NCBI GenBank assembly: GCA_023423415.1
Contig: JAFAFP010000083.1
Coordinates: 1 to 49,606, forward strand
Direction: 5' to 3'
DNA length: 49,606 bases
From: Pseudomonadota bacterium
GTDB lineage: Bacteria; Pseudomonadota; Alphaproteobacteria; Rhizobiales; Xanthobacteraceae
The notes under the pieces are model-generated. The model worked only from the letters and a program-made list of their open reading frames with translations, was not told the DNA's origin and ran no database searches. This document shows positions 34,325 through 41,832 of the stretch, piece by piece. The translations under genes and the position numbers were made by a program. The first letter of the stretch is position 1, and the number at the start of each line of letters is the position of its first letter.

Positions 34325-35553
34325 TTCGCGACGCCCTCGCTTACGCTCAGATCGGCGCGGTCGCGGCGCGGCAGGCGGCCGTTCAGGACAATGTAGGCGA
34401 CGAGGCCGATCAGCAGTCCCCAGAACGCCCCGCCGATGCCAAGCAGCTTGATGTTCGCGGCGGACGCCAGGAATGTGATCAGTGCCGCTTCGCGAGAAGT
34501 CGGATCGGCCATCGCTCCTGCAAGGCTGCCGCCAATGGTGCCGAGCAATGCTAGACCGGCGAGCGTCGTGATGAAGGTCGCCGGAAACGTCATAAACACC
34601 GTCGCAAGCGTCACGCCGAACACTCCGACGAGCACATAGAAACAGCCCGCCGCGATGCCGGCGATCCAGCGCTTGGACGGATCTTCGTGCGCTTCCTTGC
34701 CGGTAGCGATCGCTGCCGTAATGGCCGCGATATTGAAGGCGTGGGAACCGAACGGGGCCATGAGCAAAGATCCGAGGCCCGTCGCGGTCACGATGGGATT
34801 GGCGCTGGTCTTGAAACCGTCGTTTCGCAGGACCAGCATCCCCGGCATGTATTGGCCGGTCAGCGTAATCAGAAACAGCGGCAGTGCCACGCTCAGGAGG
34901 GCATTCAGCGAGAATGCCGGTAGGGTGAAGATCGGGGTCGCAAACTGAAGCTGGAGCCCTGACAAATCCACTCGACCCTGCGTGAGCAGGAACGCAAGGC
35001 CGAGAACAAGGATGCCGACCACGGCGTAGCGCGTGGAGAAACGCTTCAGCACGACATAGGCAACGATCAGCAGACCAACTAACAGAGGGTCGATGCTCGC
35101 CCCGCCGAATGCACCTACGCCGAATTGCAGCAGAATCCCGGCGAGCAAGCCAGAGGCGATGCCGGGCGGAATCAGGCGGATCATTTTCTCGAAATAGCCT
35201 GATATACCGAGCGCGACGAAGACCGCTGCCGAGATCATGTAAGCCCCGATGGCCTCCGCATAGGGGGTCGTCGCAAGCGCGGTGACGAGAAAGGCCGCCG
35301 CCGGCGTTGACCAAGCGGTGATGATGGGCTCGCGGTAGCGCCAGCTCAGCAAGAGTCCGGTCAGCCCCACACCGATTGAAACGGACCAAACCCAGGATGC
35401 CGTCAATTCCGGGCTCAAGCCGGCGACCTTCGCGGCCTGAAAGACCAGAATGAAGGTGCCGCCATAGTTGACGATCACGGAAATCAGTCCCGCGACGATA
35501 GGGTGGGGCAGGTCGTTCAGGCGAATGGATGACGGTGAGGAACGGGACGACAT
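34321..35553 (-). CDS. BenE-family membrane transporter
   Basis: A 410-residue membrane protein with about twelve spans, of the benzoate:H+ symporter (BenE) family. Typical parts are NDLPHPIVAGLISVIVNYGG, ITAWSTPAAAFLV and APFGSHAFNIAAITAAIATG. It is the first gene of the operon with pyridoxal kinase and lies divergent from a MocR regulator. No benzoate genes are nearby. Import of a B6 vitamer is therefore a reasonable but unproven role. Confidence 0.92.
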   Translation of the reverse strand: MSSRSSPSSIRLNDLPHPIVAGLISVIVNYGGTFILVFQAAKVAGLSPELTASWVWSVSIGVGLTGLLLSWRYREPIITAWSTPAAAFLVTALATTPYAEAIGAYMISAAVFVALGISGYFEKMIRLIPPGIASGLLAGILLQFGVGAFGGASIDPLLVGLLIVAYVVLKRFSTRYAVVGILVLGLAFLLTQGRVDLSGLQLQFATPIFTLPAFSLNALLSVALPLFLITLTGQYMPGMLVLRNDGFKTSANPIVTATGLGSLLMAPFGSHAFNIAAITAAIATGKEAHEDPSKRWIAGIAAGCFYVLVGVFGVTLATVFMTFPATFITTLAGLALLGTIGGSLAGAMADPTSREAALITFLASAANIKLLGIGGAFWGLLIGLVAYIVLNGRLPRRDRADLSVSEGVAK

Positions 35554-35619
35554 AGTCCTGATGAGTCTCCTGAAGGGTCGGGGCGCTCGGCCGATAAGAA
35601 GCTTGACATCTAGTCGATG

Positions 35620-35666
35620 AATGGTCTGCTGTTCCCAACCACTTTGTCCGCAAAGGCCAGACCATT
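35620..35666. promoter_or_regulatory. Inverted-repeat operator between transporter and MocR genes
   Basis: AATGGTCTG (35620-35628) and CAGACCATT (35658-35666) are exact reverse complements with 29 bp between. TTGACA at 35603-35608 could be a -35 element. An almost identical pair lies before glyA. The site is a good candidate for the MocR-type regulator. Confidence 0.72.
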
Positions 35667-35692
35667 TGTTTAAACATTCTCAACTGGAATCC

Positions 35693-37156
35693 GTGAAGGC
35701 ATGGCTTGCCCACCACGCTCATGCGGCGATGCCACTTCATGCGCGAATTCAACGGGCGATCCGCCAACTGATCCTCGACGGTGCGCTTGGACCGGGGAAG
35801 CCGCTGCCTGCCTCGCGCGCGCTCGCTAAATCGCTCGACGTGTCACGCGATACGATCGAGACGGCCTATGCCCAGCTTCATGCGGAAGGCTTCATCGATC
35901 GGCGTGTCGGCAGCGGAAGTTTCGTCTCGGAGATGACGGAGTTCACGCCTGCTCGCCGCCTGACCCAGCGGGACGCGCTTCTGCGCAATCAGGCACCGAA
36001 CCTCAGCAAACGCGGAAACGCCACGTTCCGCAGCGGTGGCGTCCGCGAATTACTTTCACCGCGGCCCTTTGCGCATGGCGTGCCGGAAACCCGAACCTTT
36101 CCTCTTCAACTCTGGGAGCGTCTGGAGCGTCAAGTGTTGAAGGAAACCGGTTCGGAATCGCTCCTTCACGGCGATCCGCAAGGAACGGAAACGCTTCGCC
36201 GCGCAATCGCTGACTATGTGAACCTTGAACGCGGCGCGCGCGCTACGGCCGACCGCGTGGTCGTGCTGACCAGCTCACAGCAGGCGATGACACTCTGCGC
36301 GAACATGCTGCTTGATCCCGGCGATCGGATCTTTATCGAAGATCCCGCCTATTACGGCGCGCGCAAGGCGTTCGATGCAGCGGGCCTCGAATGCGTGCCG
36401 ATCGGTGTGGACCGCCAGGGCATTGTGGTCGAGCAAATCTTGGTTGAGCCGCGAAAGGCCAAGGCGGCTTTTCTGACACCTTCTCACCAGTTTCCGACAG
36501 GTGCGACGCTCGCGCTTGATCGTCGCCTCGCCCTGATCGAATGGGCGGCACGGCATCAGGCGTGGATTATCGAAGACGACTACGACAGTGAGTTCCACTA
36601 TGCTGGCAAGCCCACCGCTTGCGTGCAGGGTTTGGATCCGCACGACCGGACCATTTATATCGGCACCTTCACAAAATCGCTCTTTCCGGGATTGCGGATC
36701 GGCTATGTCGTGCTGCCGCCCCAGCTCGTGAAGCCGATGACCGTCGCGCGCACGCTACTTGACGGGCATTCCGCCTCGATAGCGCAACTAACACTGGCAC
36801 GGTTCATGGAGGGCGGGCATTTTGGTGCGCACGTCCGCACCATGCGCGGTATCTACGCCGAACGGCTAGACGTGCTGGCAACTTTGGTCACGAAACATCT
36901 GTCGGATTTCGTCGAACCGCGCGTGCCAATCGGCGGATTGCAGATGCCGTGCATGCTGACCTCCGACTTGTCTGAGCGCGCGGCGATCGACGCGGCGCGG
37001 CGTGTCGGGATCGAGCTTCTCGGGTTGTCGGCGCTCCATGCCGCCGGCAACGGCAAAACCGGCTTCCTAATGGGCTTTGCCGCATACACTCCAGTTGAAA
37101 TCAAGGTTGCTGTCAGAAAGCTGGCGAATGCGCTGCGGACAGTGATGAAGGCATAG
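35693..37156 (+). CDS. MocR/PdxR-type transcriptional regulator
   Basis: A GntR-type winged helix (residues about 10-75: PLHARIQRAIRQLILDG ... LAKSLDVSRDTIETAYAQL) fused to a fold-type-I aminotransferase domain. PLP-binding parts are complete: LTSSQQAMTLCANML, IIEDDYDSEFHY and the lysine in YIGTFTKSLFPGLRIGY. Such proteins sense PLP or an amino acid; PdxR members control B6 synthesis or salvage. GTG 35693 is chosen because an ATG at 35621 lies inside the operator; TTG 35666 is another option. Divergent from pdxY and followed by glyA, it most likely responds to PLP. Confidence 0.93.
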   Translation: MKAWLAHHAHAAMPLHARIQRAIRQLILDGALGPGKPLPASRALAKSLDVSRDTIETAYAQLHAEGFIDRRVGSGSFVSEMTEFTPARRLTQRDALLRNQAPNLSKRGNATFRSGGVRELLSPRPFAHGVPETRTFPLQLWERLERQVLKETGSESLLHGDPQGTETLRRAIADYVNLERGARATADRVVVLTSSQQAMTLCANMLLDPGDRIFIEDPAYYGARKAFDAAGLECVPIGVDRQGIVVEQILVEPRKAKAAFLTPSHQFPTGATLALDRRLALIEWAARHQAWIIEDDYDSEFHYAGKPTACVQGLDPHDRTIYIGTFTKSLFPGLRIGYVVLPPQLVKPMTVARTLLDGHSASIAQLTLARFMEGGHFGAHVRTMRGIYAERLDVLATLVTKHLSDFVEPRVPIGGLQMPCMLTSDLSERAAIDAARRVGIELLGLSALHAAGNGKTGFLMGFAAYTPVEIKVAVRKLANALRTVMKA

Positions 37157-37194
37157 ATCTATGACCTCTGGAATTGGTCTGTTCGGACACATAC

Positions 37195-37282
37195 CACGTG
37201 GATGGACGCGGTGGACACTCTCTTGCAAGTGGACACTCACTTGCAAAAGGTGAGCGGACCGCCGCGTCCATTTCCGCACGTG
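37195..37282. repeat. Long inverted repeat in the glyA promoter region
   Basis: CACGTG (37195-37200) plus TGGACGCGG (37203-37211) are mirrored by CCGCGTCCA (37262-37270) plus CACGTG (37277-37282). The inner 50 bp contain a tandem repeat. It may be a second regulatory site or the footprint of a small mobile sequence. Confidence 0.65.
37211..37246. repeat. 18-bp tandem repeat before glyA
   Basis: GTGGACACTCTCTTGCAA (37211-37228) is followed at once by GTGGACACTCACTTGCAA (37229-37246), one base different. It lies within the inverted repeat and may hold two adjacent protein-binding sites. Confidence 0.8.
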
Positions 37283-37444
37283 ATGGAAGAAGACCAATCA
37301 TGCAAAAAAATAGAATGGTCTGGTCACATGCTTAAAAGTGGAAGGGGCAGCAGACCACACTTATGATAGGTACTGAGAGACAGCGGCGCACGAAATCAGC
37401 GTAGCGGAAAGTCCAGGTGCCAGCGCTTTTGAAGGAGATAGGTG

Positions 37445-38749
37445 ATGGAAGCGTCGATCGCGCCTCATGCAATTCAGAATGCAGCGAATGCAGGCGTGAG
37501 CGCCGCCGGTTTGTCCACCGCCGATGATGCTGTTGCCGCTGCGATCGCCAACGAGAAGACCCGTCAGCGCGAGTCCATCGAACTCATCGCATCGGAGAAT
37601 TTCGTAAGCCAGGCGGTGCTCGACGCACAGGGGTCTGTGCTCACCAATAAATATGCCGAGGGCTATCCGCACCGCCGATACTACGGCGGCTGCGAAAATG
37701 TGGATGTCGTCGAGGATTTGGCAATCTCGCGCGTGAAGCGACTCTTCGGCAGCGTTCATGCCAATGTCCAGCCCCATTCGGGCAGCCAGGCCAATCAGGC
37801 GATCTTCCTCGCGCTTCTCAATCCTGGCGACACGATCCTCGGGCTCGACCTGAAGGCCGGCGGACATCTGACCCATGGAGCAGCGGTTAACATGTCCGGC
37901 CGCTGGTTCAATGTCGTCAGCTACGGCGTGAATCCCGAAACTCATCTCATCGACATGGATCAGGTGGCACAGCTTGCACGTCAGCACCGGCCCCGACTCC
38001 TGATCGCCGGCGGCTCTGCCTATTCGCGAATCATGGACTTTGCACGCTTTCGCGATATCGCCGACGACGTGGGTGCAATCCTGCTGGTCGATATGGCGCA
38101 TTTCGCAGGCCTTGTCGCTGGCGGTGTCTATCCGTCGCCAGTCCCCTTCGCCGATGTCGTCACATCGACCACGCACAAGACGCTGCGTGGACCACGCGGC
38201 GGTTTCGTTTTGACCAATGACGTCGGGATTGCGAAGAAGGTCAATTCAGCGACATTCCCCGGTTTGCAGGGCGGACCGCTTATGCATGTCATTGCGGCAA
38301 AGGCGGTGCCGTTTGGCGAGGCCCTGCAACCGTCCTTCAAGACCTATACGCGGGCAGTCGTCGAGAATTGCCGTGTCCTGGCGCAAGCTCTTGCCTATGG
38401 CGGACTGCAAATCACGTCCGGCGGTACGGATTGCCATCTCGCCGTGGTCGATCTGCGTCCTTTCGGTATGACCGGCAATATCGCCGAGAAAGCTCTTGAA
38501 TCGGTGGGCATCACCCTCAACAAGAACGCGGTCCCGAACGACCCGGAAAAACCCATGGTGACGTCGGGCATTCGCGTGGGCTCGGCCGCTGGAACGTCGC
38601 GTGGCTTCGGCGTGGACGAGTACCGCGCTGTCGCTGCACTCATCCTCGGTACCCTTCGTGCGGTCCGTGGCGGAACGCTCGATGCAGAGCGGCGGCAAAT
38701 CAACGACTGCGTGCGTCAGCTCGTGGCGCGCTTTCCACTCCCATATTGA
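37445..38749 (+). CDS. glyA: Serine hydroxymethyltransferase
   Basis: Interconverts serine and glycine with tetrahydrofolate, using PLP. The 434-residue protein has ELIASENFVSQAVLDAQGS, TNKYAEGYPHRRYYGGCENVD and the PLP-lysine motif VVTSTTHKTLRGPRGGF. GAAGGAGATAG gives good spacing to the ATG at 37445 rather than the GTG before it. It is followed by a YggS-type gene 23 bp later. Most such genomes have a main glyA elsewhere, so this may be a second copy tied to PLP status; as an alternative it could act on other beta-hydroxy amino acids. Confidence 0.95.
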   Translation: MEASIAPHAIQNAANAGVSAAGLSTADDAVAAAIANEKTRQRESIELIASENFVSQAVLDAQGSVLTNKYAEGYPHRRYYGGCENVDVVEDLAISRVKRLFGSVHANVQPHSGSQANQAIFLALLNPGDTILGLDLKAGGHLTHGAAVNMSGRWFNVVSYGVNPETHLIDMDQVAQLARQHRPRLLIAGGSAYSRIMDFARFRDIADDVGAILLVDMAHFAGLVAGGVYPSPVPFADVVTSTTHKTLRGPRGGFVLTNDVGIAKKVNSATFPGLQGGPLMHVIAAKAVPFGEALQPSFKTYTRAVVENCRVLAQALAYGGLQITSGGTDCHLAVVDLRPFGMTGNIAEKALESVGITLNKNAVPNDPEKPMVTSGIRVGSAAGTSRGFGVDEYRAVAALILGTLRAVRGGTLDAERRQINDCVRQLVARFPLPY

Positions 38750-38772
38750 TCGGGCATGGGAGCAGTTCCGAC

Positions 38773-39579
38773 ATGAATACACCGTTGAAGATCGAGTTTT
38801 TGCCCAATGAGGTTGTCCGCTTTGGCAATGATCCTGCGACTGCATTCGCCGTAAATCTGAAAGCCGTTCAGGAGCGTATCCTGGCCGCCTGCCACGGTTG
38901 CGGACGCAATCCTGATGATGTGCGATTGTTGCCCGTCACCAAAACGGTTCCGGCCAAAATCCTGCGCCTCGCTTATGCTGTCGGCATTTCCGACTTCGGG
39001 GAGAACAAGCTCCAAGAAGCCCGTGATAAGCAAGCCGAATTAAGCGATTTACCGATCCGCTGGAATATCATCGGCCATCTCCAGAAAAACAAGGTGAAAT
39101 ATCTTGTTCGATTTGCATCGGAGTTCCACGCGCTCGACAGCGTCCGGCTGGCAGAGGAACTGAACCGCCGCCTCGAAAAGGAAGGACGCGACCTTGATGT
39201 GTTCGTGCAGGTCAATACCTCGAATGAGGACAGTAAATACGGCCTGCATCCCGACGAGCTCATTCCATTCGTTGAACGTCTGTCTCAATACCCTCGGCTA
39301 AAACCGCGCGGTCTCATGACCCTCGCGATTTTCAGCGCGGATACCGAGCGTGTGCGCACCTGCTTTCGCTTGCTTCGCGGCTTGCGCGATCGCGCCGTCG
39401 CCATCCACCCTGGCATAACGCAGCTTTCCATGGGCATGTCGGGTGATTTTGAGGTCGCCATCCAAGAAGGCGCAAATATCGTGCGGGTCGGACAGGCCAT
39501 TTTCGGCGCGCGCCCGACCAGCGATGCATTCTACTGGCCGGGCATTATGCTGGGCTCCGAAACGTCGGCGACTCGTTAG
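38773..39579 (+). CDS. YggS/PROSC-type PLP-binding protein
   Basis: A 268-residue alanine-racemase-like barrel that binds PLP and buffers vitamin B6 in the cell, without catalysis. The PLP-lysine lies at residue 57 (RLLPVTKTVP). Other family marks are DFGENKLQEARDK, WNIIGHLQKNK and SMGMSGDFEVAIQEGANIVRVG. The N-terminal 25 residues are longer than usual. The ATG at 38773 is chosen over the reading that overlaps glyA. Its place directly after glyA strengthens the PLP theme of the cluster. Confidence 0.94.
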   Translation: MNTPLKIEFLPNEVVRFGNDPATAFAVNLKAVQERILAACHGCGRNPDDVRLLPVTKTVPAKILRLAYAVGISDFGENKLQEARDKQAELSDLPIRWNIIGHLQKNKVKYLVRFASEFHALDSVRLAEELNRRLEKEGRDLDVFVQVNTSNEDSKYGLHPDELIPFVERLSQYPRLKPRGLMTLAIFSADTERVRTCFRLLRGLRDRAVAIHPGITQLSMGMSGDFEVAIQEGANIVRVGQAIFGARPTSDAFYWPGIMLGSETSATR

Positions 39580-39805
39580 GGCGCATCAGTTCACGCGACA
39601 CGGGCTAGTCTCCGCGGCGCATCTCGTCAGTTATCTAATTTCATGGCAGCTCCGATCCTACTTCCACTGCTCCCAATGGCGATGGGAGTGAGGTTGTCGA
39701 TCACGGCATTGCGCTCGAAGTCTGCAGTAAAGACCAACAGATCAGCAGCGCCTTTTTGCCAGTTCCGCACGGGTTTAGCTGTCAAGTGCGTACCTAAGTA
39801 AAAAA

Positions 39806-40525
39806 TCAGCGGGATGCAGGGGAGGTCTTTGCGAGATAGCCGGTCACCAAGTCAACCACGTGTGTGCGCCTCTCCATGACCGCTTCCTGATTCTGAAGGT
39901 CGCGGTCAAACAGGATGCCCAGCGTATGAATATTGGCGGTGTAGAAGAAGCACAGTCCAGCCAACGAAATATAAAGCTGAACGGGATCGACGCCTGAGCG
40001 GAACAGTTTCGCTTTCTCGCCGCGCGTCAGCGTGTCGGCCAGCAAATCCACGATCGGCGAGTGCGTTGCCTTGATGGTCTTGGATCGCTTGAGGTGTCGA
40101 GCCTCCATCAGGTTTTCGTTGGTCAGCAGCAGTACAAAATCCCGGTTCGCCATGACATAGTCGAATGTGAAGCCGATCAGTTTTCGCATTGCGGTCATCG
40201 GGTCGAGTGCACGGAGGTCCAGCGCGTGTTCATGGGTACGAATGTCGCCATAGACATCCTCAAGAACAGCGAGATAGAGATTTTCCTTGGCGCCGAAATA
40301 ATAATAGATCAGTTGCTTGTTGATCTTTGCCGCCCTGGCGATCCTGTCGACGCGACCGCCATGCAGACCGTTGCGTGCGAATTCCTTCTTGGCGACCTCC
40401 AGCAGGATTTTCCGGGAGGTGGCGTCCTCTCCCGGTTTTGCGGTCGCTCTGGGCTTACGGCCAGCCTTCGATTTTCCGCCCGCGCCATTGCGCTTGTTGA
40501 CCTTGCGTTTCTTTGTCGCCTTCAT
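39806..40525 (-). CDS. TetR-family regulator (copy 1)
   Basis: A 239-residue repressor-type protein. A lysine/arginine-rich N-terminal extension of about 30 residues precedes the helix-turn-helix EFARNGLHGGRVDRIARAAK and INKQLIYYYFGAKENLYLAV. The ligand domain (MTAMRKLIGFTFDYV) is close in sequence over its full length to the TetR at 47786-48430. It lies 59 bp downstream of the DapA-family gene on the same strand, so it may be co-transcribed and autoregulated through the paired operators at 41729-41765. Ligand unknown. Confidence 0.93.
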   Translation of the reverse strand: MKATKKRKVNKRNGAGGKSKAGRKPRATAKPGEDATSRKILLEVAKKEFARNGLHGGRVDRIARAAKINKQLIYYYFGAKENLYLAVLEDVYGDIRTHEHALDLRALDPMTAMRKLIGFTFDYVMANRDFVLLLTNENLMEARHLKRSKTIKATHSPIVDLLADTLTRGEKAKLFRSGVDPVQLYISLAGLCFFYTANIHTLGILFDRDLQNQEAVMERRTHVVDLVTGYLAKTSPASR

Positions 40526-40584
40526 CTTGTTTCTCGCGGCCGGCTGTTGGAATGACGGTCGTACCGGGCGCCGCAGACTGTCAG

Positions 40585-41646
40585 CTAGCCAAGCCAGCGT
40601 TGGAGGTTCGCAGCCACAAAGGCGTCGTCGGTCAATTCCGGATAGTCGCGGCTCACGCGCGATATCTCGTCTGCTTGTCCGCGTCCCAGTGTCTCATTCG
40701 GATCGAGGCACCATATGCCCTCAAGCAACCCCTGTCGTCGGAGCACTTCATGGCAACCGGCGATCACACCGTGAAAATTGTTCGCAACGTCAAACACCGC
40801 CTGATTGCAGGCGGTTACTCTCGAATCGAGGGCGAGCAACTCAGACGGGATAGGTCCTGTCCCGGCGGCGCGCCTGCAGCGCTCGAACACCTCCACCGCC
40901 GCTTTGGCCCAAACGCTCCAGTGGCCGAGCAAGCCTCCATTAATGCGAACGGTCACATCGTGATCCTTGCGTTTGGCGACGAACGGCGTCAGCAGATCAA
41001 GAACGATATGATCGTCATTGCCGGTATACAGAGTGACTCGCTCTTCGGCTCCAGCCGCGACCACACCGCGGACGACGTCCAGCGTGCGATAGCGGTTGAA
41101 CGGAGCAATCTTGATACCGACGACGTTTTCGATTTGCGAGAAACGCCACCAGAAATTTTCCGATAGAGGAATGCCGCCGACGGCGGTTTGCAGGTAAAAG
41201 CCGAAGATCGGAATCTTGTCGGCGACACGGCGGCAATGGTCGATTAGTTCGTCCTCTGAGGCATTGCGCAGCGCGGCGACGCTGAGAAGGCCGGCGTGGT
41301 AGCCAAGCTCCACCGCGATCTCCGCTTCACGGGTCGCCTGTTCGGTTGGTCCCACCAGGCCAGCGATCATCACAAGCGGACGGTCACTCCAAGCGTCTGC
41401 CGATTGGCGCGCAAGCTCCAGGACCGGTCGATACAGTCCGGATTCACGAATGGCGAACTGCGTGGTGTGCACACCAACGGCAAGGCCGCCGACGCCCGCA
41501 TCGATATAGTATCGTGTCAGGGCGCGCTGCCGCCGCGGGTCGAGTTTACGCTCGGCGGTCAGCGCCAGCGGGTGCGCCGGGATGGCTTGCCCGTCCTTGA
41601 TCAATCCTCTGATATCCGCAGGCAGATCCGTGACCGAAAGCTTCAT
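40585..41646 (-). CDS. DapA-family aldolase/lyase
   Basis: A 353-residue class-I aldolase barrel of the dihydrodipicolinate synthase/N-acetylneuraminate lyase family. The Schiff-base lysine is in NVVGIKIAPFNRYRTLD and the catalytic Tyr in IFGFYLQTAVGG. The motif GGLAVGVHTTQFAI replaces the usual GTTGE, so it is not a true DapA, and it is about 50 residues longer than DapA. It may cleave or form a C-C bond with a 2-oxo acid. The ATG at 41646 is supported by AGGTGA; the longer reading to 42219 runs into the opposite gene. It is divergent from the flavoenzyme. Confidence 0.87.
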   Translation of the reverse strand: MKLSVTDLPADIRGLIKDGQAIPAHPLALTAERKLDPRRQRALTRYYIDAGVGGLAVGVHTTQFAIRESGLYRPVLELARQSADAWSDRPLVMIAGLVGPTEQATREAEIAVELGYHAGLLSVAALRNASEDELIDHCRRVADKIPIFGFYLQTAVGGIPLSENFWWRFSQIENVVGIKIAPFNRYRTLDVVRGVVAAGAEERVTLYTGNDDHIVLDLLTPFVAKRKDHDVTVRINGGLLGHWSVWAKAAVEVFERCRRAAGTGPIPSELLALDSRVTACNQAVFDVANNFHGVIAGCHEVLRRQGLLEGIWCLDPNETLGRGQADEISRVSRDYPELTDDAFVAANLQRWLG

Positions 41647-41728
41647 AAGGTTCACCTGGTTCGGCTGTTCAAGTTGATGTTGGTGTGCGAGACCGACGAT
41701 TGTCAAGGCGAATGGGGTCTTGAAAAAA

Positions 41729-41765
41729 TCAACCGTATGGTTGAATTTATCAACCGTATGGTTGA
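41729..41765. promoter_or_regulatory. Two tandem TetR-type operators
   Basis: TCAACCGTATGGTTGA occurs at 41729-41744 and again, identical, at 41750-41765, 21 bp apart (two helical turns). The arms TCAACC/GGTTGA are perfect around GTAT. They lie between the divergent DapA-family and flavoenzyme genes. Confidence 0.88.
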
Positions 41766-41832
41766 TAATAAAATGGGCAGGCAGATAACCTTGCTCAGGC
41801 GGCCTGAAAATCCACGACGGTGATGGTGTGGC

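Larger units (their letters stand above)
37173..37359. promoter_or_regulatory. Complex operator region in front of glyA
   Basis: AATGGTCTG (37314-37322) and CAGACCACA (37351-37359) repeat the layout of the MocR operator at 35620-35666 with 28 bp between. A weaker pair, ATTGGTCTG (37173-37181) and AAGACCAAT (37290-37298), brackets the upstream half. Further repeats inside are listed separately. Confidence 0.7.

Noticed and set aside
33470..35767. A 765-residue reading covering pdxY and more
   Set aside because: Only the first third of the DNA (33470-34324) codes a pyridoxal kinase; the rest is Arg-rich shadow of the BenE-like gene in another frame.
39580..39805. Possible transposase or gene fragment between yggS-like and tetR genes
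   Set aside because: A short minus-strand reading (GAADLLVFTADFERNAVI) looks protein-like, but I could not assign it to any family and it lacks a start.
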